Part shown: positions 32,975 through 41,830 of the stretch, in pieces
Layout of the letters: each line of letters starts with the position of its first letter
Position numbering within the stretch: position 1 is the first letter of the stretch
Notes under the pieces: model-generated
Database searches by the model: none
Seen by the model: only the letters and a program-made list of their open reading frames with translations
What the model was told of the DNA's origin: nothing
Source of the DNA: Planomonospora sp. ID82291
GTDB lineage: Bacteria > Actinomycetota > Actinomycetes > Streptosporangiales > Streptosporangiaceae
Assembly: GCF_015711645.1 (NCBI RefSeq)
Contig: NZ_JABTEX010000001.1
Span: 558,001 to 622,000, forward strand
Direction of reading: 5' to 3'
Length of the DNA: 64,000 nt
Translations under genes and position numbers: made by a program

Positions 32975-34207
32975 TCACGGGCGGCCGGGGCCGCCGGGGC
33001 GCAGGCCGAACAGGAAGCGGGCCGGGGCGGTGCGGCGGACCAGGAGGTCGTACACCGCGAAGATCAGCAGTAGGGAGACCACGCCGATCACCGGGAACTT
33101 CACCGCGATCGGCGCCTCCCAGCCGATCACGACGAACGCGACCGCGACGACGACCGGCTGGTGCAGGACGTACAGCGGCAGCACGGCCTCGGACAGGTAG
33201 GCGTACCAGCGGCGGGGCGCGCGCTCCGGCAGGGCCTCCGCCGACCGGGCCTCCGCCGACCGGGCCTCCGCCGACCGGCCGCGGCGGTCCAGGAAGCCGA
33301 GTATCGCGGTCAGCCAGCACCATCCGGTCACGCCGAACAGGGCGCGGCCGGCCGTCGCCTGCGGGGTCAGGTCGGTGAAGGGGTCGCCGCCCGCGGTCAT
33401 CAGCAGCGGTCCGCCGGACAGGAAGAGCACCACGCCGGAGATCGCGAGCAGGCGCAGGTCGCGGCGGAGCGCGGCCCTGAACCGCTCCTCACCGGCGAAG
33501 ACGAACCCGGACAGGAAGAACAGCAGGTACGCCGCCCGGTGCCAGCCCGCGAACTGCTCCTCCAGCCCGGCCAGCGCGCACACCGCCGCCAGCGGCACGG
33601 CCGGCAGCAGGACGGCGCCCGGACGGCGCTCGGCGAAGGCCGCGGCGCGGTCGCCGAGCCGCGGCCCCCAGCCGCCGCCCCAGCGCACCAGCGGGACCAG
33701 GACGAGGCAGAACGTCAGCAGCAGCAGCAGGAACCACAGGTGGCCGAACTCGAAGTGCCGCCCTTCGAAGACGAAGGGGAAGTCGTGCCACTTGAACCCG
33801 TCCAGGTCGAAGAAGCGCGGCAGGAACTCCGGGTAGGACTCGTGGAAGGCGGGGTCGGCCCGCTGCCGCAGCCACTGCGGCAGGGGCACCAGCACGACGG
33901 TCCCGAACACCAGCGGCACCCCGAGGCGGCGCAGGCGCTCGGCGGCGTACCCTCCGGCGCCCCGGCGGCGCAGCGAGTGCCGCGCCCCCAGGCCCGCCAG
34001 GAAGAACAGCAGCGGCATCGCCCACAGCACGCCGAGGGCCGAGACGAGCAGCGTGACCGGGGTGGTCTCGGCGTTCTTCACGTAGAAGTCGTCCCGGGCG
34101 TCGAAGACCAGCGCCGTGTGGAAGAACACCAGCCCGACGACCACCAGGACCCGGACGGAGTCCAGCTCGGTGCGTCGCTCGGCCGTCACGGCGGGTGATG
34201 ATGTCAC
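32975..34207 (-). CDS. Membrane acyltransferase family 3 (OafA/MdoC-like)
   Basis: 410 residues with about ten transmembrane helices. It opens RRTELDSVRVLVVVGLVFFHTALVF, the first helix of Acyl_transf_3 proteins, with the conserved R and H, and continues with FFLAGLGARHSLRRRG. These enzymes move acetyl or succinyl groups onto surface sugars or lipids from the membrane. Between about residues 309 and 325 a cytoplasmic loop holds three 5-residue repeats ARSAE. GTG 34207 starts 3 bases after the DUF1707 gene stop, with GAGGAAGG upstream, so the two form an operon. Confidence 0.85.
   Translation of the reverse strand: MTSSPAVTAERRTELDSVRVLVVVGLVFFHTALVFDARDDFYVKNAETTPVTLLVSALGVLWAMPLLFFLAGLGARHSLRRRGAGGYAAERLRRLGVPLVFGTVVLVPLPQWLRQRADPAFHESYPEFLPRFFDLDGFKWHDFPFVFEGRHFEFGHLWFLLLLLTFCLVLVPLVRWGGGWGPRLGDRAAAFAERRPGAVLLPAVPLAAVCALAGLEEQFAGWHRAAYLLFFLSGFVFAGEERFRAALRRDLRLLAISGVVLFLSGGPLLMTAGGDPFTDLTPQATAGRALFGVTGWCWLTAILGFLDRRGRSAEARSAEARSAEALPERAPRRWYAYLSEAVLPLYVLHQPVVVAVAFVVIGWEAPIAVKFPVIGVVSLLLIFAVYDLLVRRTAPARFLFGLRPGGPGRP
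33232..33276 (-). repeat. Three exact 15-bp tandem repeats in the acyltransferase gene
   Basis: The unit GGGCCTCCGCCGACC is repeated at 33232, 33247 and 33262 and encodes the loop peptide ARSAE three times. It is frame-neutral. Confidence 0.9.
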
Positions 34208-34210
34208 GGA

Positions 34211-34630
34211 TCAGGGTCCTTCCTCGGTCACGTCCCGTCTCCTCAGGATGACGCCCGCCGTCACGATCGCCAAGATGAGCGCGGGAGGGAGCATGCCCTT
34301 CGGCCAGAAGTCCGCGGGGCACGCGTCGGCCACGCTCACCGCCGCCCAGACCGCGACGTTGAGCGCGAAGACGGCCGCCCAGCCGGTCCACACGAGCCTC
34401 AGCCAGCGCGGGAGCCCGGCCGGGGACGGGCCCGGCGGGTTCCCGGGGCGCTCCTCGGGCAGGTCGGCGACCAGGTCGGCCAGCTCGCCCCGGGTCGCCG
34501 ACCGGTAGGCCAGGCCCACCCGCTCGTCGAACTCCCCGAAGCCGAGGCGGCCCTCCTCCACGGCCAGCCGCAGGCGCTCGGCGGCGGCGTCGCGGTCGCG
34601 GTCGGATGCGCGTACGTCGCGGTTGTGCAT
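34211..34630 (-). CDS. DUF1707 domain membrane protein
   Basis: 139 residues. The N-terminal DUF1707 motif is nearly complete: VRASDRDRDAAAERLRLAVEEGRLGFGEFDERVGLAYRSATRGELADLVADLP. Two transmembrane helices follow (LRLVWTGWAAVFALNVAVWAAVSVA and PPALILAIVTAGVILRRR). DUF1707 proteins are abundant in actinobacteria and of unknown function. ATG 34630 has GGAGG 6 bases upstream; a further upstream start would add a basic tail without a ribosome site. It sits between a phosphotransferase and an acyltransferase on the same strand. Confidence 0.88.
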   Translation of the reverse strand: MHNRDVRASDRDRDAAAERLRLAVEEGRLGFGEFDERVGLAYRSATRGELADLVADLPEERPGNPPGPSPAGLPRWLRLVWTGWAAVFALNVAVWAAVSVADACPADFWPKGMLPPALILAIVTAGVILRRRDVTEEGP

Positions 34631-34658
34631 GTCGGCCTCCCGGGCGACGGCGGGGCGG

Positions 34659-35324
34659 TCAGGGACGGGCGTGCTCGGCGAGGAAGTCCTCGATCCCGGC
34701 CTTCTCCGCGTCGGTGATGTTCCGGTCCGCACGCCGCCGGTCGGCCATGGCCCCCAGGTACGGCCGCGCCGCCGCCGCGTCGGCGTCCTCCAGGAACGCC
34801 GCCATCATGGCGGCCCGGTGCGCCTCCAGGGACGGATCGGCCGGCGTGGTGGCCAGGAGCAGCCACGTGCAGGCGACGTCGGCGTCCGCCGCGCCGCGGG
34901 CCGCGTCGGCCCAGTCGACGACCCTCGGGCCGTCCGCGCTCAGCAGCACGTTGGCCGGGTGGAGGTCCCGGTGGAGCAGGCGGTCGCCGGGACAGCCGGG
35001 GGCGGCCTGCAGCCAGCCGGGGGCGCGCACCCCGGCCAGGTCGCGCAGCAGGGCGGTCAGGACGCGGACCCGGCGGGGCGCGTCCCCGGGCGCGCGGACC
35101 ATCTCCGCCAGCAGGCTCGGCCCGTCCACCCGCTCCATGAGGATGTCGGAGCCGTCGGCGTCGAAGACCTCCGGGGCGGGGAACCCGTGGCGGCGGGCGT
35201 GGCGCATGACGGCGGCCTCGCGTTCGAGGGTGCGGCCGTGGCGGGAGCGCCGGACGACCCGGCCGGGCCCGGCGTCGAGGATCTCGCAGTCGCGCCCGGC
35301 GGCTATCAACGATCCAACGTGCAT
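34659..35324 (-). CDS. Small APH/choline-kinase-like phosphotransferase
   Basis: 221 residues. A protein-kinase-like fold of the aminoglycoside phosphotransferase superfamily: an EREAAVMRHARRHGFPAPEV helix C region, the catalytic loop LLHRDLHPANVLL (Asp in H-R-D) and the metal-binding RVVDWADAARG (D-W-x-D in place of D-F-G). The N-lobe is shortened. The true substrate is unknown and need not be an antibiotic. ATG 35324 is preceded at 7 bases by TAACCT, a -10-like box, so the message may be leaderless. It is divergent from the ABC transporter genes of the polyketide cluster. Confidence 0.85.
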   Translation of the reverse strand: MHVGSLIAAGRDCEILDAGPGRVVRRSRHGRTLEREAAVMRHARRHGFPAPEVFDADGSDILMERVDGPSLLAEMVRAPGDAPRRVRVLTALLRDLAGVRAPGWLQAAPGCPGDRLLHRDLHPANVLLSADGPRVVDWADAARGAADADVACTWLLLATTPADPSLEAHRAAMMAAFLEDADAAAARPYLGAMADRRRADRNITDAEKAGIEDFLAEHARP

Positions 35325-35501
35325 ACGGGTCAGGTTAGGCAGTAAAGCCCCGCGCGGACACGCCCGGCCGGTGGCGGGTTTTTCCGGCAACTACCTGCCA
35401 CCCCGCGGCCCGTCGATTCCCGCCGCCGCCCGTTCAAGATGGCTTCGACCGCACCAGCCCGCTCACTCCGCGGCATCGGGCGGCATTGGGGAGGTGACAC
35501 G

Positions 35502-36338
35502 TTGCTGGTGGCAACCGATCTCGTCAAGCGGTACGGCGACGTCCGGGCCCTCGACGGATTCACTCTGAGCGTGGCGGCCGGTGAGATCGTCGGGCTCCTG
35601 GGGCACAACGGCGCGGGGAAGACGACCTTCGTCGAGATCGTGTCCCACCTGGTCCGCCCCGACGGCGGGCGGGTGACCATCGACGGCAGGTCCCCGTCCG
35701 CCGCGCGCGGCGAGGTCGGCGTGGCGCCCCAGCACCTGGCGCTGTACCCCTCCGTCACCGTGCGGGAGCACCTGGAGCTGTACGGCAGGCTCGCCGGTCT
35801 GCGGCGGGCGGCGCTGCGCGAGGCCATCGAGGAACTGGCCGTCGTCCTGCGGCTCACCGAGATCATGGACAGGAGGACGGGCAGGCTCTCCGGCGGCCAG
35901 CAGCGGCGTACCCAGGCCGCCGGCGCCCTCGTCCACCGCCCCCGTCTCCTCCTGCTCGACGAGCCCACGGCCGGCGCCGACCTGGAGACCCGCCAGGCCA
36001 TGCTGGACGTGGTCAGGCAGCGCGCGGGAGAGGGCGCGGCCGTCGTCTACACCACCCACTACCTGCCCGAGCTGACCGAGCTCCGGGCGACGATCGCGGT
36101 CGCGCGCAGCGGCCGGATCATCGTCAGGGGGGCCTGCGACGAGCTGCTGCGGGACCTGCCGGGCGAGGTGCGCGTCACGCTGGACGGCGAGGAGGAGATC
36201 ACGGTCTCCACCGCCGACCCGGCGGCGGCCCTGATCGACCTGCTCGGCCGGGTGAGCCGTCCGGTCACCGCGGTCGACGTGCGCAACCCGTCCCTGGACG
36301 ACCTCTACCGATCCCTGGCGGTCACCCATGCTGCTTGA
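35502..36338 (+). CDS. ABC exporter ATP-binding protein
   Basis: 278 residues, DrrA/CcmA-type drug exporter ATPase. Walker A GHNGAGKTT, Q-loop VAPQHLALYPSVTVREHLELYGRLAG, signature RLSGGQQRRTQAAGAL (SGGQ), Walker B LLLLDEPTAGAD and the H-loop TTHYLPELTEL are all present. TTG 35502 was chosen because GGGGAGGTG precedes it; an ATG at 35439 is in frame but without a ribosome site. It overlaps the permease gene by 11 bases. As the first gene of the plus-strand polyketide arm, its probable job is export of, and self-protection against, the product. Confidence 0.9.
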   Translation: MLVATDLVKRYGDVRALDGFTLSVAAGEIVGLLGHNGAGKTTFVEIVSHLVRPDGGRVTIDGRSPSAARGEVGVAPQHLALYPSVTVREHLELYGRLAGLRRAALREAIEELAVVLRLTEIMDRRTGRLSGGQQRRTQAAGALVHRPRLLLLDEPTAGADLETRQAMLDVVRQRAGEGAAVVYTTHYLPELTELRATIAVARSGRIIVRGACDELLRDLPGEVRVTLDGEEEITVSTADPAAALIDLLGRVSRPVTAVDVRNPSLDDLYRSLAVTHAA

Positions 36339-37113
36339 CACCGCCCCGCGCCGCTCCGGCGTGCTCGACGCGCTGCACCGGATCGGCGCGCTGGCCCGGC
36401 ACAACCTGATCATCCGGTTGCGCGACCCCGGGCAGATGATCAGCTACGTCGCCATGCCCATGGTGCTCATGCTCGTGCTCAAGCCCCTGTACGTCCGGGC
36501 CCTCGACCAGGGCGCCGCCCAGGTGGCCACCGGGCTGATGGTGATGTTCTCGGTGTTCGCGATCTCCATGGCGGGCAACGCGATCCTGTCGGAGCGCACC
36601 TGGCGCACCTGGGACCGGCTCCGCGCGAGCAGGGCCCCGGCGTCCGAGCTGCTGATCGGCAAGACGCTGCCGCTGTTCGCGGTGATGATCGCGCAGCAGG
36701 TGATCCTGATCGTCTACGGCTGCCTGGCCATCGGGCTGCCGGTGCCGCCGTCGCCCCCGCTGGTGCTGCTGGCCATCGTGATCTGGGCGTTCGCCCTGCT
36801 CTCGCTCGGCGCGGCGCTGGCCACGCTGGTGCGCAGCCACGGCGAGCTCAGCGTGATCACCGACGTGGGCGCGCTCACCCTCAGCGCGCTGGGCGGGGCG
36901 CTGGTGCCGCTGAGCATCATGCCCGGCTGGGCGCAGACGGCCGCGCACGCCTCCCCCGGCTACTACGCGCTGGACATGATGCAGGCCGCGGTGCGCGGGG
37001 ACGCGGCCGGCATCGCGCCGTCCGCGGCCGTCCTGCTGGCGCTGGGCCTGGCGGCGGGCGCGTTCGCCGCCCGCAGGCTGGCGCGCGGCTGGGGCCGGGG
37101 CGGGCTGCTGTGA
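36328..37113 (+). CDS. ABC-2 type exporter permease
   Basis: 261 residues with six transmembrane segments, the DrrB/ABC-2 fold. The N-terminal amphipathic segment RHNLIIRLRDPGQMISYVAMP precedes helix 1, and the ABC-2 signature region reads SELLIGKTLPLFAVMIAQQVILIVYG. It partners the ATPase encoded immediately upstream. The first synthase gene begins 28 bases downstream after GAAGAAGGG-like spacing, consistent with one transcript. Confidence 0.9.
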   Translation: MLLDTAPRRSGVLDALHRIGALARHNLIIRLRDPGQMISYVAMPMVLMLVLKPLYVRALDQGAAQVATGLMVMFSVFAISMAGNAILSERTWRTWDRLRASRAPASELLIGKTLPLFAVMIAQQVILIVYGCLAIGLPVPPSPPLVLLAIVIWAFALLSLGAALATLVRSHGELSVITDVGALTLSALGGALVPLSIMPGWAQTAAHASPGYYALDMMQAAVRGDAAGIAPSAAVLLALGLAAGAFAARRLARGWGRGGLL

Positions 37114-37141
37114 CAGGAACCTCAGCGAAGAAGGGCATCTG

Positions 37142-40100
37142 ATGGATCAGCACCACTCACCCGGTGACGCCGACATCGCGGTCATCGGCATGGCCGGCCG
37201 GTTCCCGGGTGCGACCGACATCGAGACGTTCTGGCGCAACATCAGCACCGGCGTGGAGTCGTTCACCGAGTTCTCCGACGACGACCTGCTGGCCGCGGGC
37301 GTGTCGCCGGCGACGTTCCAGCAGCCGAACTACGTGCGGATGCGGCCGGTCCTGGACGACATCCGCGGCTTCGACGCCGCGTTCTTCGGCTACAACCCGC
37401 GCGAGGCCACGCTCGCCGACCCGCAGCAGCGCATCTTCCTGGAGTGCGTGTGGGAGGCCCTGGAGTCGTCCGGGTACGCCGCCGCCGAGGGCCGGGGCAG
37501 CGTGGGCGTGTTCGCCGGGATGAACATCAGCGGCTACCTGCTGACCCGCCTCATGGCGTTCCAGATGGGCATCGACACCAGCGCCCTGATGATCGGGAAC
37601 GACAAGGACGCGCTGGCCACGAACGTCGCCTTCCGCTTCGACCTGGACGGTCCCGCGCTGTCGGTGCAGACGTTCTGCTCGACCTCGCTGGTGGCCGTCC
37701 ACCTGGCCGGTGAGAGCCTGCGGCGCGGCGAGTGCCGGATGGCGCTGGCCGGCGGCGTGTCGGTGCGCGTCCCCGACCGCACCGGCTACCTGTGGGAGGA
37801 GGGCGGCCAGGAGTCGCCCGACGGCCACGTGCGCACGTTCGACGCCGAGGGCCGGGGCAGCATGTTCGGCGACGGCGCGGCGGTCGTGCTGCTCAAGCGG
37901 CTCGGCGACGCCGTGGCCGACCGGGACACCGTGCACGCGGTGATCCGCGCCTCGGCCGTCAACAACGACGGCGCGATGAAGTTCAGCTACCTGGCGCCGA
38001 GCATCGACGGGCAGCGCCGCTGCGTGTCGGCGGCCCTCGCCCGCGCCGGGGTCGATCCCGACGACATCTCCTACGTCGAGGCGCACGGCACCGCCACCGA
38101 GGTCGGCGACCCGATGGAGGTGGCCGCGCTGACCCGCGCGTTCGGCGCCACGGAGCGCAAGCGGTACTGCGTGCTCGGCTCGATCAAGCCGAACGTGGGC
38201 CACCTGGACCGGGCCTCCGGCGTCACCGGCCTGATCAAGGTCGTCCAGTCGCTGCGCAACGAGCTGATCCCCGGCACGCTGCACTACCGCTCCCCCAACC
38301 CCGAGATCGACTTCGACGACAGCCCCTTCCGCGTCACCGCCGAGCCCACCCCGTGGCCACGCACACCGGGCAGACCGCGCATCGCGGGCATCAGCTCGCT
38401 GGGCATGGGCGGCACCAACGCGCACGCCGTCGTCACCGAGGCGCCGCTCCCCGCGCCGCGCGGCGCCCGCGCGCGCCGCTGGCAGGTCCTGCCGGTCTCG
38501 GCCCGGTCGCAGGCCGCCGCCGAGCAGTCGTGCGCGCGGCTGGCCGCCCACCTGGCGACGTCGCCGGACGACCTGGGCGACGTGGCGTACACCTTGCAGG
38601 CCGGGCGGAAGCTGTACGGGCACCGCAGGGTCGTGATCGCCGACTCGCCGGAGTCGGCGGCGGCCCGGCTGGCCGACCCGGCGGCCGTGCTGGGGCGCGC
38701 GGACCCGACCGTCGGGCGCGGGGCCGGCTTCCTCATCGCGGGGGTCGGCGAGCAGTACCCCGGCATGGTGGCCGCCCTCTACGCCGGGGAGCCGGCGTTC
38801 CGCGCGGACGTGGACGAGTGCCTGGCCCTGCTCGGGCTGACCGCGCCGGACCGGCTGTCCGACGTCTTCGCCCCCGCCGGGCGGGCCGGGGACGACGCCG
38901 ACGACCTGGCCCGGCTGCTCGGCCGGACCGAGGCGGGTGCGCCGCGCTCCGCCACCGAGCCGCACCTGGTCCAGCCCGCGGTGTTCGTGGCCGAGTATGC
39001 GCTGGCGCGGCAGCTCATCCGCTGGGGCGTCACGCCCGAGATCATGATCGGCTACAGCCTCGGCGAGTACGTGTGCGCCTGCCTGGCGGGCGTGCTGTCG
39101 CTGCCGGACGCGCTGCGGCTGGTGGCCTACCGGGCCGAGCTCATCACCTCGCAGCCCGCAGGCGCGATGCTGGCGGTCTCGGCCGACGAGCGCCGGCTGG
39201 CCGTCACCCTGGGCGAGGTGTTCACCGACGAGCTGGACGTGGCCGTCCGCACCGGCTCGCAGGTCGTGCTCGCCGGACCGGCCGAGGCGGTGGAGCGGGC
39301 CGCCGCGCTGCTGCTCGCATCCAGGATCGGGCACCGGCGGCTGGAGACCACGCACGCCTTCCACTCCCGGATGCTCGCCCCGCTGGCCGGCGAGCTGACG
39401 TCCTGGATCGCCGGCAACATCACGCTGAACGCGCCGCGGCTGCCGTACCTGAGCAACGTGACCGGCGAGCCGGCCACCGCCGAGGTGGTGACCGACCCCG
39501 GCTACTGGGCCCGCCACATGTGCGGGACCGTCGAGTTCGGCAAGGGGCTCGGCCACGTGCTCGGCCGGACCGGCCTGGCGCTCGTCGAGATCGGCCCCGG
39601 GCAGTCGCTCGGCGCGCTGACCCGCGGCCACCCGTCCTGCGACCGCGACCAGTGGCCGCTCATCATGACCACGCTCCCCGCCGCCGGCGACGCCCGGGAC
39701 GCCGGCGCCGCCGTCGCGACCGCGGTCGGGAGGCTGTGGCTGACCGGGGTGCCGATCGACTGGGCCGCGCTGCACGAGGAGGACGACTGGGCGCCCGGCC
39801 GGGTGCCGCTGCCGACGTACCCGTTCGAGCGGCAGGACTACTGGCTGGAGATCGACCAGGACGCGTTCACCGGGGGCGGGGCCGCCGCCTACGACGAGAG
39901 CGACCCGACCAGCATCGCCAAGGCCTACCCGCGCCTGCCCGACACCCGCTGGATCCACGCGCCCGTCTGGAGGCAGACGACCCTCCGGCCCGCCCGTGCG
40001 CAGGAGGCCGACCGCTGGCTGGTCTACACCGACGAGGGCCGCGCCGACGACCTGGCCGCGCCGCTGCTCGCGCACCTCGCCGCGGCCGGCAAGGACGTGG

Positions 40101-41830
40101 TCCTGGTACGGCCCGGCGAGCGCTTCTCCAGCGGCGACGACGGCCTGCGGGTGCGCCCCGGTTCGGCCGAGGACGCGCTGGCGGCCCTGCGCGAGCTGGC
40201 CGGGCGCCGCTGGGAGCCCGAGCGCGTGGTGCACCTGTGGTCGGTGCGGGACGCCCCGATCGAGGAGACCCTGCAGCGCGGCCTGCACACGCTGGTCGGC
40301 CTGGCCCGCGCGGCCGGCGACATGGGCCTGGCCGGCTGGCAGCTCGACATCGTCACCTCCGGCGGCCAGCGGGTGCACCCGGACGACCGGGTCCACGCCG
40401 GGCTCGGCACCCTGCTCGGCCCGGCCCGGCTGATCCCCGTCGAGTACCCGAAGGTCAGGACCCGCGTCATCGACGTCGACGCCGGGGCGCAGGCGCTCCT
40501 GGCCGAGCTGCGCGCCGACCCGTCCGACCAGGTGGTCGGGCTGCGCGGCGGGCGGCGGTGGATCCCCGACTACGAGGTGCTGGACGCCTCCGTGATCGCC
40601 GCCGGGCCTCCGGCCGCCCGGATCGAGGAGGGCGGCGTCTACCTGGTCACCGGCGGCCTGGGCGGCATCGGCCTGGCCATGGCCGAGCGGCTGGCCGAGC
40701 ACCACCGGGCGCGGCTGGTGCTGCTGGGGCGCACGCCGGTCCCGCCGCGCGAGCAGTGGCCCGCGATCCTGGCCTCCGACTCCACCGCCGCCGAGGTCCG
40801 CCGGCGCCTGGAGGGGCTGCGCCGCCTGGAGGCCGCCGGCGCGCAGGTCGTCACCGTCGCCGGGGACGTCTCCCGGCCCGAGGACGCCCGCCGCGCCGTG
40901 ACCGCCGCGATCGAGCGCTTCGGCACGCTCAACGGCGTGCTGCACTGCGCCGGCGTGCCCGCGGTCGGGCTCATGCAGTTCAAGACCGTCGCCGACATGG
41001 AACGGGTGCTCGCGCCCAAGGTCATGGGCACGCTCGCGCTGGCCGAGGCGCTGCGCGGCACGCCGGTGGACTTCCTGGCGCTGTACTCCTCCACCACCTC
41101 GGCCACCGGCGGCGGCGCCGGCCAGGTGGACTACTGCGCCGCCAACGCCTTCCTCGACTCCTTCGCGCTCAGCGACGCCCTGCCCGGCGTGACGGTCGTC
41201 TCCATCGACTGGTGCGAGTGGACGTGGAACGGCTGGACCGAGGGCCTGGAGAACTACGACGAGGGCTCCAAGCAGTACTTCGCCTGGTACCGGGAGAACT
41301 TCGGCCTCACCTTCGACCAGGGCTGGGAGACCCTGCTGCGGGCCCTGGCCGGCGGCGAACGGCACGTCGTGGCCTCCACGCAGGACTTCGCGCCGCTGGT
41401 GGCGATGAGCCGCAGATCCTCGATCGAGAGCCACCAGGCGACGGTGAAGAAGCTCAGGGACGCGTTCGGGCGGCATCCGCGCCCCGACCTGTCCACCGCG
41501 TACGTCGAGCCGCAGACGCCCGCCGAGGAGGCCATCGCCGGGGTGTGGGCGGAGGCGCTCGGCCTGGAGCAGGTCGGCGTGCACGACAACTTCTTCGAGC
41601 TGGGCGGCAACTCGCTGCTCGGCATGGAGATCATCGCCGAGGTCAGGAAGGCGCTGGAGCTGTCCTACCTGCCGCCGCACATCCTCTACCAGGCGCCCAC
41701 GGTCGCCTCGCTCGCCGAGTCGGCCCAGGCCGGCCAGGACGCGGGCGGGCCGCCGAGCGAGGCCAGGGACCGGCAGCGGTCCCGCATCGCCCAGCGGCGC
41801 ACCATGCTCAGGAGCGGAAGGACGTCATGA
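37142..41830 (+). CDS. Modular type I polyketide synthase, KS-AT-KR-ACP
   Basis: 1562 residues, one complete module. KS (about 12-430): active Cys in [11 protein letters not shown], His in EAHGTATEVGDP and in [13 protein letters not shown] (about 520-850): GVGEQYPGM, nucleophile in GYSLGEY, and HAFHSRM, a motif usually linked to malonyl rather than methylmalonyl selection. KR (about 1165-1400): TGGLGGIG, Ser in LYSSTTSATGG, Tyr and Asn in VDYCAANAFLD, so it should be active. ACP (about 1460-1530): FFELGGNSLLG. There is no DH, ER or TE. It begins almost directly with KS and ends with a short basic tail (RQRSRIAQRRTML), possibly a docking element. The stop overlaps the next synthase. Confidence 0.94.
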   Translation: MDQHHSPGDADIAVIGMAGRFPGATDIETFWRNISTGVESFTEFSDDDLLAAGVSPATFQQPNYVRMRPVLDDIRGFDAAFFGYNPREATLADPQQRIFLECVWEALESSGYAAAEGRGSVGVFAGMNISGYLLTRLMAFQMGIDTSALMIGNDKDALATNVAFRFDLDGPALSVQTFCSTSLVAVHLAGESLRRGECRMALAGGVSVRVPDRTGYLWEEGGQESPDGHVRTFDAEGRGSMFGDGAAVVLLKRLGDAVADRDTVHAVIRASAVNNDGAMKFSYLAPSIDGQRRCVSAALARAGVDPDDISYVEAHGTATEVGDPMEVAALTRAFGATERKRYCVLGSIKPNVGHLDRASGVTGLIKVVQSLRNELIPGTLHYRSPNPEIDFDDSPFRVTAEPTPWPRTPGRPRIAGISSLGMGGTNAHAVVTEAPLPAPRGARARRWQVLPVSARSQAAAEQSCARLAAHLATSPDDLGDVAYTLQAGRKLYGHRRVVIADSPESAAARLADPAAVLGRADPTVGRGAGFLIAGVGEQYPGMVAALYAGEPAFRADVDECLALLGLTAPDRLSDVFAPAGRAGDDADDLARLLGRTEAGAPRSATEPHLVQPAVFVAEYALARQLIRWGVTPEIMIGYSLGEYVCACLAGVLSLPDALRLVAYRAELITSQPAGAMLAVSADERRLAVTLGEVFTDELDVAVRTGSQVVLAGPAEAVERAAALLLASRIGHRRLETTHAFHSRMLAPLAGELTSWIAGNITLNAPRLPYLSNVTGEPATAEVVTDPGYWARHMCGTVEFGKGLGHVLGRTGLALVEIGPGQSLGALTRGHPSCDRDQWPLIMTTLPAAGDARDAGAAVATAVGRLWLTGVPIDWAALHEEDDWAPGRVPLPTYPFERQDYWLEIDQDAFTGGGAAAYDESDPTSIAKAYPRLPDTRWIHAPVWRQTTLRPARAQEADRWLVYTDEGRADDLAAPLLAHLAAAGKDVVLVRPGERFSSGDDGLRVRPGSAEDALAALRELAGRRWEPERVVHLWSVRDAPIEETLQRGLHTLVGLARAAGDMGLAGWQLDIVTSGGQRVHPDDRVHAGLGTLLGPARLIPVEYPKVRTRVIDVDAGAQALLAELRADPSDQVVGLRGGRRWIPDYEVLDASVIAAGPPAARIEEGGVYLVTGGLGGIGLAMAERLAEHHRARLVLLGRTPVPPREQWPAILASDSTAAEVRRRLEGLRRLEAAGAQVVTVAGDVSRPEDARRAVTAAIERFGTLNGVLHCAGVPAVGLMQFKTVADMERVLAPKVMGTLALAEALRGTPVDFLALYSSTTSATGGGAGQVDYCAANAFLDSFALSDALPGVTVVSIDWCEWTWNGWTEGLENYDEGSKQYFAWYRENFGLTFDQGWETLLRALAGGERHVVASTQDFAPLVAMSRRSSIESHQATVKKLRDAFGRHPRPDLSTAYVEPQTPAEEAIAGVWAEALGLEQVGVHDNFFELGGNSLLGMEIIAEVRKALELSYLPPHILYQAPTVASLAESAQAGQDAGGPPSEARDRQRSRIAQRRTMLRSGRTS

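Noticed and set aside
35439-35501. ATG at 35439 as start of the exporter ATPase.
   Set aside because: No ribosome site precedes it and the extra 21 residues do not resemble the family N-terminus; TTG 35502 has GGGGAGGTG at good distance.
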